64,000 nucleotides of DNA from Homarus americanus (GCF_018991925.1 NW_024737042.1:17131678-17195677), one strand, 5' to 3'; shown: positions 12,473 through 24,095, numbered from the stretch's first letter. A program made the numbers and translations. The notes: a model not told the origin generated them from the letters alone.

Positions 12473-13839
12473 CGTTTTTTTACTCGGGTTTTCAAGGTAA
12501 TGCTGTGATTCCTTGAACTCGTTGCTTAATTCAAAAGATCACTTTTGTCTTGGGGTGATTATTACTTCGTGGCGGTCTATTAACGCTACTTTATCTACCT
12601 GTGGTAATTATTGGTTCTGCGTGTTTGTTCGTAAACATGGAAATTATAAACAATATCCCTTTTATAGCCAAACAAGAGGATCCTGTGAGACCTATTCTTT
12701 TGTTTACAGGTAGACTAGTGACAAACTTTTCATCGTGAACTTTCATCAGACACACATCTGTTCGCTTCAATCACATTGGCAGAAACGTGTTGTGACTCTG
12801 AGTTAGTTGGTTCTGGCTTTATGTAACTGTTTAAGCACCGTTAACACAGCAGGCGTTAGAGTCTAGTTCAGCTCTTTCATCTGAAATGTCTTTGATGCTA
12901 AGTTTTAGGGTTTCAGGAGGACTTGTAACTAATGCTTATGTTGCGATAGACTTTGCGCCTGTCGAGGGTTATTGCGAACACCTGAAGTAAGCATGGATGT
13001 GATTTGCATTTATTATGTTTACAATTATGAGTTATGGGTTTAATTTCGTGGCTATTTATGTTAATGTTGGCAAGGAAAATGCCTTGAGCTATTGTAGAAA
13101 TCCGTGAAGAAAGTTTTAGTGGACCTAGAAAACGGATTGGCAGTGTTATTACTCCGCTATTGGTTCTGACACACCGGAGGAAGTGTCTGTATGTCTTATT
13201 GGCTAATTGTATTTGGAGGATATCTGCGCTTGGTCATTGGACAGGGTTTGGTTTTTTTTTTCGTATTATATTTCTGTATATAGGGATAACTGATTGTTAC
13301 CTATCTCGCTGGTACAGTCAACATCACGCTGTAACGTGCGTTATTGAGTCGGTGATGGAAGAGTTGCTGGTTGTTGTTTAATCCTAGAGTGTTTGTTGGA
13401 CGCGTCTCTTCCCCGAAGGCTTTGTACTGGTGTTACGTCTTGCCTCAGACGCTGTATATTCCTGCAATCTTCGTGTTGTGGTATGGAGACTGATGTAATA
13501 TACACCATTTATTAGGAGTGGTTTTAGTGTTTGTCGATATTTTACTTCCTGAGTAGTGTCCTTTAGAACTTTTTGGTGTAGCAGGACTTTCTGAATATTT
13601 AAAGTCCTGCAAGGATCCTTTTCCTTGATCTTGCCACGGGCTGGCTGGATTTTTGTCTGTTTGTCCTGCAAACCAGCTATTTTCTGTGGCATGTCTCTTA
13701 CACTTGCAGACTATGCAAAAGGTATTCTTTTGGGTTTGGTTCTGGTGGCGGTTTGTGGTTGTTCCTTAGAGCTGGTGACTGGTGCCACTGACAGAGCCCT
13801 AGGATTATGTTCAATCGGTTCAGCAATTTCCTCCACATA

Positions 13840-14432
13840 GTCTACAAGCTTAGTCCCTGCTTTAAATTATTTCTTTCGGGCTTTCTAGCGTATGGGTTCA
13901 CGTAGAGACAAGATAAACTGAAGGAACGCAATGATCTTGTAGAAAATTTCTTTAGACAAGTTGTCATTGTCATCGAACCAATTTGAGGATTCCAAATAAA
14001 TTTTGAGATCTATCTTAGTGTGTTCGGCAAAAATCTGGGCGTCTTGCTTGTCATGTGCGAACAGAGTGTCACATGTACGCTTTCCCATCTGGAAAATCCA
14101 AGCAAGCGGACCTCCTTCGGTACCTGACCCGAAATGGGGATGAATAGTTTCCTGAACGTTGGATAATCATCAGTTTCTTCATCAATGGCTGACGCATAGA
14201 TCATTCTCGCTGCCCGACTACCAGTTTTGATAAGGCTTCGGAAGTATGCGATTTTATCTACATCATTAGCGACATTATTATTTCTCATTACATCTTCGCA
14301 CTTAAGCAAAAATGCTAAAGTAATATAAACTGAATCCTCTGCAGTAAACTCTTGTACTTTAATGTTATTTGGAACTATCTTTACAGTTTGACAGACCGAC
14401 GAAGTCTGTGTATTAGTAGAACCTGTTGCCAT
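13840..14432 (-). pseudogene. Gag remnant of gypsy-like G2
   Basis: A 140-codon frame opens at a true ATG (14432) and runs to 14010. The similarity to G1 then continues through a frameshift to about 13840. The protein is acidic-hydrophilic without a visible zinc knuckle. I call it gag from its place between LTR/leader and pol, and from its match to the G1 remnant, not from a recognised domain. Confidence 0.5.
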
Positions 14433-14789
14433 TTTTGTTGTGTTAGTTAAAGCACTAGTGTTAGTAACAGGTAAAAGTAATGGGTAAATGTTTCCTGACC
14501 TTAATTGTCACTGAGAATCTATGAAATTTGCACAGCTATCTAGAGTCGGTGGTAGGTGTTAGCTCTACCATCTGTCTTTGTTACTACTGTGTTTCTGTGT
14601 ATACGTTTTGCAAGTGTTTATAGTCACTGTCCACTTGTTTATCTTGTAAATGCTTGCTTATTGATCATTCACTTAAAGTGCCACTTAAGTCACTGGAATC
14701 GCTTGTTTTATTGTTTCTGAGTGTTTCACTGATTATCTTATTCATTCGTCTCACTCGGCTACCACCAGTATGGGATCGCGGGTTTTTTT

Positions 14790-15174
14790 GTATCATACAC
14801 AATTGTTTTAAATAAGTTCTGGAACTCTTACAGTGGCAGGGCTGATGTAAACACTTCTTCTGGAGTTTTTTATTGTTGAAGTGTCTATATACAGTACACA
14901 GTATTTAGATTGGGAGAGAATGTATTGGGAATTCTCTCCAGGGGAAGATTTTAACGTACACTTGTATGGGAACACTTAAATTAGGTGCTCTCCCATTAAC
15001 TAGTAGTAAGAATCTGCCCTCTCCTCTGAGCAGGAGAGGACCGTAAGGCGGGCTGTTGTGATTAGTCAGGTGACCTCGCCGGACTCCTGCGAGTGTTACT
15101 AGCTCAGCGGGTATAACGTGAATATCTACTGAGTCAATGTTGAATAACAAAGTGAATAATTTGGTGCCGCTACA
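14790..15174 (-). repeat. 5' LTR of G2
   Basis: About 385 bases with TGTA/TACA termini (TGTATCATAC on the plus strand left side, GTGCCGCTACA on the right). A minus-strand AATAAA lies about 70 bases before the inner end. The block precedes a TGGTGGTAGCC primer-site-like sequence about 23 bases further in. Its middle matches the LTR-like block of G1. The inner boundary is approximate. Confidence 0.6.
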
Positions 15175-17490
15175 GGGTGCCACGGATATTAGGATGCCGC
15201 GGATGAAAGGGTGCCACGGATGGTAGGGTGCCGTGGATAGTAGGGTGCCTTAGGGTGACTAGGTGCTGCGGGTGGAAGGTGGGGGGGGCGGATGGTAGGG
15301 TGCCGCGGATAGTAGGGTGTCTCTGGTGACTGGGTACCGCAGGTGGAAGGGGGCATTGGTGGTAGGGTGCCGAAGATGGTAGTGTGCCTCATGACTGGGT
15401 GTCGCAGTGGTGCCCGGGACTGGGTGCTGCAGGTAGTGCCTCAAGTGACTGGGTGCTGCAGGTAGGGTGCCTCTGGCACTGCCGCAGGTGGTAGGGTGCC
15501 TCTGGTGGCTGCCGGTGGTGCAGGTGCTGGCTGCTGCAGGTGGTGGGTGCCCAGGTGACTAGGTGCTGCAGGTGGTAGGGTGCCTCTGGACTGGGTGCTG
15601 CAGGTGGTAGGGTGCCTCAGGTGACTGGGGGCTGCAGGTAGGGTGCCTCTGGTGACTGGTGCTGCAGGTGGTAGGGTGCTGCTGGTGACTGGGTGCTGCA
15701 GGTGGCAGGGGCGTGGGGTAGTGCCTCTGGTGACTGGGTGGGTGGTAAGTGCCTCAAGTGACTGGAGTGCCGCAGGTGGTAGGGTGCCTCTGGTGACTGG
15801 GTGCTGCAGGTGGTAGGGTGCCCTGGTGTGGGTGCCGCCAGGTGGTAAGGTGCCTCAAGTGACTGGGTGCTGCAGAGTGGTAGGGTGCCTCTGGTGACTG
15901 GGTGCTGCAGGTGGTAGGGTGCCTCTGGTGACTGGTGCCGCAGCTGGTAAGGTGCCTCAATGACTGGGTGCCGGGTGGTGGGTTCTGGTGACTGGGTGCT
16001 GTAGGTAGAGGGTGCCTCTGGTGACTGGGTGCCGCAGGTGGTAGGGTGCCTCTGTTGACTGGAGTGCTGCAGGTGGTAGGGTGCCTCTGGTGACTGGGTG
16101 CTGCAGGTGGTAGGGTGCCTCTGGTGACCAGGTGCCGCAGCTGGTAGGTGCCTCAAGTGACTGGGTGCTGCAGGTGGTAGGGTGCCTCTGGTGGCTGGGA
16201 GCTGCAGGTGGTAGGGTGCCTCTGGTGACTGGGTGCTGCAGGTGGTAGGGTGCCCTGGTGACTTGGTGCCGCAGGTGGTAGGGTGCCCTGGTGACTGGGT
16301 GCTGCAGGTGGTAGGGTGCTTCTGGTGACTGGGCGCTGCAGGTGGTAGTGCCTCAGGTGACTGGGTGCCCAGATGATAGGGTGCCTCTGGTGACTGGGTG
16401 CTGCAGATGGTGGTGCCTCTGGTGACTTGGTGCTGCAGGTGGTAGGGTGCCTCTGGTGACTGGGTGCCGCAGGTGGTAGGTGCCTCAAGTGACTGAGTGC
16501 TGCAGGTAGGGTGCCTCTGGTGACTGGTGCTGCAGGTGTAGGGTGCCTCTGGTGACTGGGTGCTGCAGGTGGTAGTGTGCCTTGGTGACTGGGTGCCGCA
16601 GGTGGCAAGGTGCCACTGGTGATTGGGTGCTGCAGGTGGGGGTGCCCTGGTGACTGGGTGCACAGGTAGGGGTGCCCTGCACTGGGTGCTGCAGGTGGGT
16701 GCCCTGGTGACTGGGTGCTGCAGGTAGTAGGGTGCCCCTGGTGACTGGGTGCCGCAGGTGGTAGGGTGCCTCAAGTGACTGGGTGCTGCAGGTGTAGGGT
16801 GCCCTGGTGACTGGGTGCTGCAGGTGGTAGGGTGCCTCTGGTGACTGGGTGCTGGAGGTGGAAGGGTGCCTCTGGTGACTGGGTACTGCAGGTGGTAGGT
16901 GCCACTGGACTGGGTGCTGCAGGTGGTAGGGTGCCTCTGGTGACTGGGTGCTGCAGGTGGAAGGGTGCCTCTGTTGACTGGGTGCTGCAGGTAGTAGGGT
17001 GCCTCTGGTGACTGGGTGCTGCAGGTGGTTGGGTGCCTCAAGTGACTGGGTGCTGCAGGTGGTAGGGTGCCTCTGGTGACTGGGTGCTGCAGGTGGTAGG
17101 GTGCCTCTGGTGACTGGGTGCTGGAGGTGGAAGGGTGCCTCTGGTGACTGGGTGCTGCAGGTGGTGGGTGCCCTGGTGACTGGGTGCTGCAGGTGGTGGG
17201 GTGCCTCTGGTGACTGGGTGCTGCAGGTGGTAGGGTGCCTCTGGTGACTGGGTGCCGCAGGGAATAGGGTGCAGCGAATGGTAGGGTGCCACGGATGATA
17301 GGGTATCACGGATGGTAGGGTGCCACAGATGGCATTGTGCTTTGTATTGTAAAGAGCCTCTGGTGACTGGGTGCCGCAGGTGGTAGGGTGCCTCTGGTGA
17401 CTGGGTGCCGCAGGTAGAAGGGGGGCACGGATGTTAGGGTGCCGCGGATGGTAGGATGCCGCGGGTTGTAGGATGCCGCGGGTGGTAGGG
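15175..17490. repeat. 34-bp higher-order minisatellite made of two 17-bp monomers
   Basis: The bulk repeats a dimer: GGGTGCCTCTGGTGACT plus GGGTGCTGCAGGTGGTA, over roughly 60 copies with many one- to few-base deletions. Both edges (about 15175-15390 and 17260-17490) instead consist of simple 17-bp monomers such as GGGTGCCGCGGATGGTA. This suggests that the dimer arose and amplified inside an older monomeric array. All long minus-strand open frames here, up to 474 codons, are by-products of stop-poor repeat units. Confidence 0.95.
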
Positions 17491-17499
17491 CGGCGGAAT

Positions 17500-18169
17500 T
17501 AAAAACAAGTATCGGGTGTTCTATTATGCAGAATAAAGAGATAATTCTTTAAGGAGCAGTAGGATGAGGAATTAGTTAAGGGACGATAATATATGAGAAT
17601 AAAAGCAAGTTTGATAATGAAGGACCAGGAGGATGTAATGTATGGTAAAAAGCGTAAGGTTGTTGTGGTCTGGAAAGATGTGACTCAAACTACAGTTTGT
17701 TAAGGGACAGTAATACGTGGAATTAAGATTAAGTTGCTTAATTGGTCAACTAATCTGACCTAACCTAAACTAACCTAAAGTAATCTAACATAACATAACA
17801 TGACCTATTCCTAACCTAACCTCCCACTAACGTAGAGTTTGAGTGATTATTTTTTCTGGTGAAATAAGATTAGTTATTTAATTTTAGGTTATCTCAATAT
17901 TGTTACCTAAAGTTTATGTTGCCAGTTCACGCAGCATCAGAGAAGTCCCACAATAAAACACAGGCACACCTCACCACACTTACTGCACAAGAGGATAAGA
18001 GTGTGTTAGTCAAGCAACGTAATGGGGGAAAGCGTATGGTGGTTTTGTTGGGATAGCCTTGACGCGGAATCGGCTTACCAGTATACCATTGTTTGTGTAT
18101 ATATTGTATGTTTGTATTATCTATGTATATATGTTGAACCAGTTTGAGCGTGCATGACCATCTTACTAA
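17500..18169. other. AT-rich spacer with degenerate CCTAA motifs
   Basis: No gene was recognised. A cluster of CCTAAC and CTAACCTAAA words lies at 17750-17822. Confidence 0.5.
17750..17822. repeat. Degenerate telomere-like CCTAA tract
   Basis: CCTAACCTAA-type words recur with interruptions such as CATAACATAA. The exact arthropod telomere unit is TTAGG. Similar short tracts lie at 29629-29647 (GGTTAGGTTAGGTTAGG) and 49685-49708. They are too short and degenerate to indicate a chromosome end. Confidence 0.5.
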
Positions 18170-18200
<31 letters not shown>

Positions 18201-18238
18201 TGTATGTTTGTATGTATGTTTGTATGTATGTATGTATA
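18170..18238. repeat. (TATG)n microsatellite
   Basis: A tetranucleotide ATGT run of about 17 units with two single-base variants. Confidence 0.95.
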
Positions 18239-18429
18239 ATAATCACCCGGTGCAATTCTCATCTTTGTGGTTATTATTTCTTTTTTTTTTACTTCCATTG
18301 TTAGGGTATTTATGCACAGTTCAGTTAGGCTTAGTTCCTGCAATTTGACAATAGGCAGTTTATGAAAATTAATAAAGACTTTGTTTCATGTATGTGAATA
18401 ACGTTACTCTGGTTGTTATAATAATGAAA

Positions 18430-18563
18430 CCACCACCACCACCACCACCACCACCACCACCACCACCACCACCCCCACCCCACCCCCAACAACAACAACA
18501 ACAACAGCAAGAACAAGAACACGAACAAGAAGAACAAAAGAACAAGAACAACAAGAACAACAA
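18430..18563. repeat. Compound (CCA)n / (CAA)n / AAGAAC microsatellite
   Basis: A (CCA)n run at 18430-18473 passes through a C-rich bridge into (CAA)n at about 18487-18505, then a degenerate AAC/AAG zone. The apparent polyproline-polyglutamine frame on the plus strand follows from the repeat alone. Confidence 0.95.
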
Positions 18564-18605
18564 TGTAATGAGACCGTCTCACAAGAAGAAGATTACATAT
18601 AGCTA

Positions 18606-19800
18606 GAATATTGATAGTATAAGAGTATAAAAGAGAGGAAGATTTTGGTAGCGTGCTCGTGATATATATTTACACTGCCAGTATACTTATCGTATCTTAT
18701 ACGTCAATACACATCTATTACGTCTTAAGGCGACTTCTCAAACACTGCTTCGTTACAACTCTTTATTAATTACGAACATGACATGGACACATTAATAACA
18801 CCTTCTGTTGAAGTTACTAGGACATTATATTTACGTTACTAGGACATCATATTACGTTACTAGACACTGATTCTCGGACACGAACATGAAATGAATACAC
18901 TTCCCACGTAAGTAACTCATCCCATGGAAAGCTCTGACAAACACTCACGTGACCTAGGGGAGGCCTAGCAGGGAGACTGCTTAGCTGGAACACTGGTGTC
19001 GGGAGGGCGACTGCTTAGCTGGGACACTGGTATCGGGAGGGCGACTGCTTAGCGGGGACACTGGTGTCGGGTGGGCGACTGCTTAGCTGGGACACCGGAG
19101 GGAAGTCTCGGTCCTGACCGGAGGCGACTTGCCTCCGGCCTCTGACTTCGGCTCGAGCAGGCCTGGTGGTGTCGTAGCTGGCCACCTTGTTACAAGACAA
19201 CTACTTCACTGCGAATCCCGAGGGAGGACCAGGACGTCCTATATATTGGGATGCGAGCCGTCAGGTTCAGCTGGCCGGGGGGGCGGGGGGGGGGCGGCGA
19301 AGGGTCTCCTTACATTTGACCTCGCAAATGTGCGGTCAGGCCTGGACTTTTTCAGAACTATCTGGGAAAGTCATCAGGTGGGGCCGTGTGTATATTGGGA
19401 GAGCAACCGTGAGAGTTCCCCTACACTTGACCTCCCTAATGTCGGGTCAGACTGGAGTTTCTGAGATGTAAGGAGAAGTCATCAGGTGGGGCCGTGTGAC
19501 ACGAGAGGCCCTGGTTGATTTGTGGCCCCTTGAGTTGGGCTCCGAGGGTTACATTTGACCTGGCTAATGTGAGGTCAGGTCCGGCCTTTGTTCAGAGAGT
19601 AGGTTATTGTATATTGGAAGAGAGTCGGCTGGTGCCTTCTTACATGTCTGTTGTGGTGACATGTCACATGGGAGGGGAGCTAGTTGATTTGTAACCCTGG
19701 TCAGCCGCAAGAGATACCCTATACTTTTGACCTCCCTAATGTCGGGTCAAGTCTGGCTTTCCTCGCGATGTAAGCTGTGGTCTGACAAACCATCACTACA
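18606..19800 (+). repeat. Long direct repeat, left copy
   Basis: About 1.2 kb that recurs in the same orientation at 22381-23392. Both copies end in CTGACAAACCATCACTACA. The last 480 bases of the two copies look almost identical. The left copy has TATAAAAG at about 18625, which the right copy has lost. It also contains more units of an internal 35-bp tandem repeat. The pair could be terminal repeats of an LTR-type or large non-autonomous element, or a local duplication. The lack of TG/CA ends, primer site and pol argues against a standard LTR element. Confidence 0.75.
18978..19107. repeat. 35-bp tandem repeat within left long repeat
   Basis: About 3.5 units of GACTGCTTAGCTGGGACACT plus GGTGTCGGGAGGGC. 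The right long copy holds only about 1.5 units (22739-22805), which accounts for part of the length difference between the two copies. Confidence 0.85.
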
Positions 19801-20110
19801 CCTCCCGCCAAGACCAAAGCTTTCATGCTCAGAGAACTGATGACACATTTAAAGTAGACAGTAACATCATGTGCAGTATCTAATATAGTCCCTGAGGCGA
19901 TAATGCATCCTTACATTTTATAAATTATAACATTAGAGATGTATGTTTTTCTACTGGCATAGTTTGATCTGACAAAGCTTACTATACCTCCCGCCAAGAT
20001 TAAAGCTTCTATGACAGGAGAAAAAAATAAAATACATACACAGTAAGTGAACATAGAGTGATCTAAAGATCCTTCATATCTAGCATAGTGTCCGAGGCAA
20101 ACTTGCAAAT
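19801..20110. repeat. Two diverged units of about 195 bp
   Basis: The segment CTGACAAACCATCACTACAC...CTCCCGCCAAGAC...AAAGCTT at 19781 reappears as CTGACAAAGCTTACTATAC...CTCCCGCCAAGAT...AAAGCTT at about 19970. Both are followed by a TAGT(C/G)(C/T)C-GAGGC landmark. The first unit overlaps the end of the left long repeat. The function is unknown. Confidence 0.6.
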
Positions 20111-20620
20111 CACATTCTACAAACAAAAACAGGTGTTACATTGCCTAACCAGGCCGTGTCAAAATAATAATTCATCTCAGTCAGTAAATGGCTACAACGT
20201 TGTGTTTCGTAGTGCAATACATTGATCAAATGAACTCATAGAAAAAGTGACTAATCTTTTTTTAAAAAAACATTCTTTGTAGTACATGTTAACAAAAATC
20301 AGAGAATGAAATACTTCATACAAAATGCTCCTGCTTCACATGTTAGGGTGTTATATCTTTTTATTACACATCAGCAACATCAACAACATCAGTACATTTG
20401 TTGGGTTCAGCATGGCTCAAGTCCTCCATCCAGCTGGTATCTGAAAATAAGGAATGCCGGCAGCACAACAGCGGTAGTCGATTGGTCCTTCTGATTATCC
20501 ACCTTTTCATTGTCGACTTTCTTCTGATGTCAGCACAGCGTCTCTTCTGTCTTCACATAGCACGTTTTTCCTTCTTCAATACCGCACTTTGTAGGTCGTG
20601 TCACCACATCTGACTTCTTC

Positions 20621-21049
20621 TCACTTCCTCCTGGTTTCTATAATATTCCAGATGATTTTTCTGTTCACCTGCGCTTCTTTATACATCTTCATTTTCATAT
20701 TCCAGACGATTTTTCTGCTCATCTGCGTTTCTTTATACATCTTCGTTTTCCGTAATATTCCAGATGAATTTTTCTGCTCCATTTGTATTTCTTTATGCAT
20801 CTTCGTTTTCAACATATTCCAGACGATTTTCTGTTCATCTGCCGTCGGCCCTCTCCGGCCGGGATGAAAGCCGGTCCACTGCTTGGGCTGTCGTCTCCTT
20901 AGATGACTCATAAGGCAGGTTCCGCGGACCAGGCCTCGCCCTCCGTACGTGAGTGTCGGCGAGACCAAAGACCGTCCTGTCTTACACCTTCCACAGTGGT
21001 GAATCCCTCCCTGGCTGGGCTCACCAGGGTTCGTTGTGTGGCACTTCAT
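20621..21049 (-). CDS. Hypothetical 142-residue frame with C-terminal 18-20-residue repeats
   Basis: The frame starts at a true ATG (21049). The first about 75 residues are Cys/Arg/Gly-rich (CHTTNPGEPSQGG and GIHHCGRCKTG). The remainder has about four imperfect repeats of the type KMYKE-Q--RKIVWN, encoded by a 54-58-bp tandem repeat. It lies between the two long direct repeats, so it may be an internal product of that element. I do not recognise the family. It may be untranslated. Confidence 0.3.
   Translation of the reverse strand: MKCHTTNPGEPSQGGIHHCGRCKTGRSLVSPTLTYGGRGLVRGTCLMSHLRRRQPKQWTGFHPGRRGPTADEQKIVWNMLKTKMHKEIQMEQKNSSGILRKTKMYKETQMSRKIVWNMKMKMYKEAQVNRKIIWNIIETRRK
20640..20845. repeat. 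54-58-bp tandem repeat, four units
   Basis: Units beginning ATATTCCAGATGATTTTTCT and containing ATACATCTTC start near 20643, 20697, 20755 and 20813. Unit lengths are close to multiples of three, so the minus-strand frame stays open through them. Confidence 0.85.
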
Positions 21050-22380
21050 TCCACACTCCTTAACTTCCTAGTAGAAAAATATAAACTCTTCTTAATCCTA
21101 GACCAGGTAGGACTTGAAAGAAGTGGGGTGGTGTGTGGCGGGTGTGGTGCTGCATTCCTCACGCTGCTACTTCTCTTCTTATATGTGCTGTGGTCGGATT
21201 CCGGCTAGCCATGGGGCGGTACTGTGTGTGACATTTGACAGAAACAATCCTAAAGGGATGATGGATTAGTTGGAAGTGCATTCGCAAAAAAAAACAAATA
21301 TTTACTTTATACGTTACGTCAATGTTTGGTAACTATTATTTCCGTCACGACAATTTTCTCATTAGGCTGGGTCGGGGAGTGAAGCTCTGCTCACTACATT
21401 GAATATTATTTATCACTACGCGTCAAAGAGTACATTACAAATCATACTAGCATAAAAACACACTGAGTGAAGCTCTGTAATTATCGCAATGTTAAGTAAC
21501 ACTAACCACCAATTTCGAAGCATAACTCACAGGACAAAACATTGGTGGTCACACGGGCGGGCGAAGCGGGAAACATTCGGCCATTATGCGCGCGTGACCT
21601 AGGGAAGGCCTGAGGTGTAGAGTGGCGTAACCGGGACGGGGCGCGGGGCGGGGCGGGGCGGGGCGGAGCGGGGTAGGGCAGGGCAGGGCAGGGCAGGGCG
21701 GAGCGAGGCGGGAACTGATGGGTACGGAGGGTGAGGTGAGGGTTAGGACAGGGAGGAGGATGTAGGTTAAAAGACATGTTAAGTTATAACAGTTAGTACA
21801 GACACCGCTTCTATCGCTAAAACACAATGGGTACATTTAACACTGACCGACAATTAAAATGCACTTGGGATACTGAGAACTTCACAGAACGCGGGGAACA
21901 CTGAGAAATTACGTTAAGCACTGAACATATTTCTAGACAAAAAAAAATTCGCGCATACCACGACGAGAGACATTTACTTGAGCTGTAACGGTGACACACT
22001 AGGCCACTTTTCACGCTACGACGCTATGACACAGGAATTACTTATTACACAATTGTAGACAATACTTAGACTGAAACAAATGAAGGATGAAACGAGCCAG
22101 GTGTTATGGCTAACCGAGGGAGGGCATGGGTTTACGTTAAGTACACTGTTACCAATAACAAGGGACGAGGGAAGCGTGAATGCCACCAATATAATGTTAC
22201 GAATGCAACCACCCTTGTACTGCCTGCTTCGTCAAGATAGTTACGAGATTACTTCAAAAGATTCTAACTATCACTGTACTGAACACTAAAGTTAAGAGGC
22301 GTGAGTTCTTACTTTAAGTGCGCTGCCGCCATTGTAATGCTACAAAAATTTACACAAGATGATTAATATATATATAAGAA
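21050..22380. other. Centre of the long-repeat pair, no gene recognised
   Basis: Apart from the G-rich block at 21634-21713 this stretch shows no domain-bearing frame, polypurine tract or primer site. The base before the right long repeat is an AT run (TATATATATAAG). Confidence 0.5.
21634..21713 (+). repeat. GGGGC/GGGCA tandem block, G-quadruplex-capable
   Basis: About 80 bases of GGGGCGGGGCGGGGC followed by AGGGCAGGGCAGGGC. Many runs of three to four G with one- to two-base loops fit a G-quadruplex pattern. The same words resemble GC boxes. Both roles are inference. Confidence 0.85.
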
Positions 22381-23390
22381 GAATATTTAGTAAGAGAGTA
22401 AAAGAGAGGAAGACTTTGGTAGCGTGGCCGTGATAGTTATTTACACTGTCAGTACACTTATCGTATCTTATACGTCAATACACATCTATTACGTTCTTAA
22501 AGGCGACTTCTCAAACACTGCTTCGTTACAACTCTTTATTAATTACGAACATGACATGGACACATTAATAACACCTTCTATTGAAGTTACTAGGACATTA
22601 CGTTACTAGGACATTATTACGTTACTAGACACTGATTCTCGGACACGAACATGAAATGAATACACTTCCCACATAAGTAACTCATCCCGTGGAAAGCTCT
22701 GACAAACACTCACGTGACCTAGGGGAGGCCTAGCAGGGAGACTGCTTAGCTGGGACACTGGTGTCGGGAGGGCGACTGCTTAGCTGGGACACCGGAGGGA
22801 AGTCGGGTCCCTGACCGGAGGCGGGACTCGGCTGTGTCCTCCTCTGACTCTGCCTCTGACTCTCGGGATGCTCGAGCGAGGGGGGGTCGGCGAAGGGTCT
22901 CCTTACATTTGACCTGGCCAATGTGAGGTCAGGTCTGGACTTTTCAGAACTATCTGGGAAAGTCATCAGGTGGGGCCGTGTGTATATTGGGAGAGCAACC
23001 GTGAGAGTTCCCCTACACTTGACCTCCCTAATGTCGGGTCAGACTGGAGTTTCTGAGATGTAAGGAGAAGTCATCAGGTGGGGCCGTGTGACACGAGAGG
23101 CCCTGGTTGATTTGTGGCCCCTTGAGTTGGGCTCCGAGGGTTACATTTGACCTGGCTAATGTGAGGTCAGGTCCGGCCTTTGTTCAGAGAGTAGGTTATT
23201 GTATATTGGAAGAGAGTCGGCTGGTGCCTTCTTACATGTCTGTTGTGGTGACATGTCACATGGGAGGGGAGCTAGTTGATTTGTAACCCTGGTCAGCCGC
23301 AAGAGATACCCTATACTTTTGACCTCCCTAATGTCGGGTCAAGTCTGGCTTTCCTCGCGATGTAAGCTGTGGTCTGACAAACCATCACTA

Positions 23391-23392
<2 letters not shown>
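22381..23392 (+). repeat. Long direct repeat, right copy
   Basis: This is the second copy of the 18606-19800 repeat, about 180 bases shorter because part of the 35-bp repeat and GC-rich middle is missing. It ends in the same ATCACTACA. A 340-bp AAC/AAT microsatellite starts immediately after, consistent with an A-rich tail or a seed at the element end. Confidence 0.75.
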
Positions 23393-24009
<617 letters not shown>

Positions 24010-24031
24010 AAACACACACACACATACCCAC

Positions 24032-24075
<44 letters not shown>

Positions 24076-24095
24076 CGCGCACACGCACACACACA
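24010..24095. repeat. (CA)n microsatellite
   Basis: A CA run with a few CG and TA interruptions. Confidence 0.97.

Larger units (their letters stand above)
11000..15174 (-). mobile_element. G2: Ty3/gypsy-like element with 5' LTR, gag and pol remnants
   Basis: On the minus strand the order is LTR (15174-14790), leader, gag from an ATG at 14432, then decayed pol with a gypsy RT signature at about 12316-12220, running towards 11 kb. No 3' LTR was found on the expected side, so the lower boundary is unknown. The LTR outer end directly abuts the 34-bp minisatellite. The element is non-functional because pol is frameshifted throughout. Confidence 0.65.

Noticed and set aside
15617..17041. A 474-codon minus-strand open frame rich in Thr, Pro, His and Cys
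   Set aside because: It lies wholly inside the 34-bp minisatellite. Units lack stops in most phases, and frequent small deletions cycle the frame, so no selection for coding is implied.
15175..17490. Regular direct repeats resembling a CRISPR array
   Set aside because: Units are contiguous without unique spacers, and the context is clearly eukaryotic.
18388..18606. Polyproline-polyglutamine frame
   Set aside because: Explained by the CCA and CAA microsatellites, with no conserved sequence around them.
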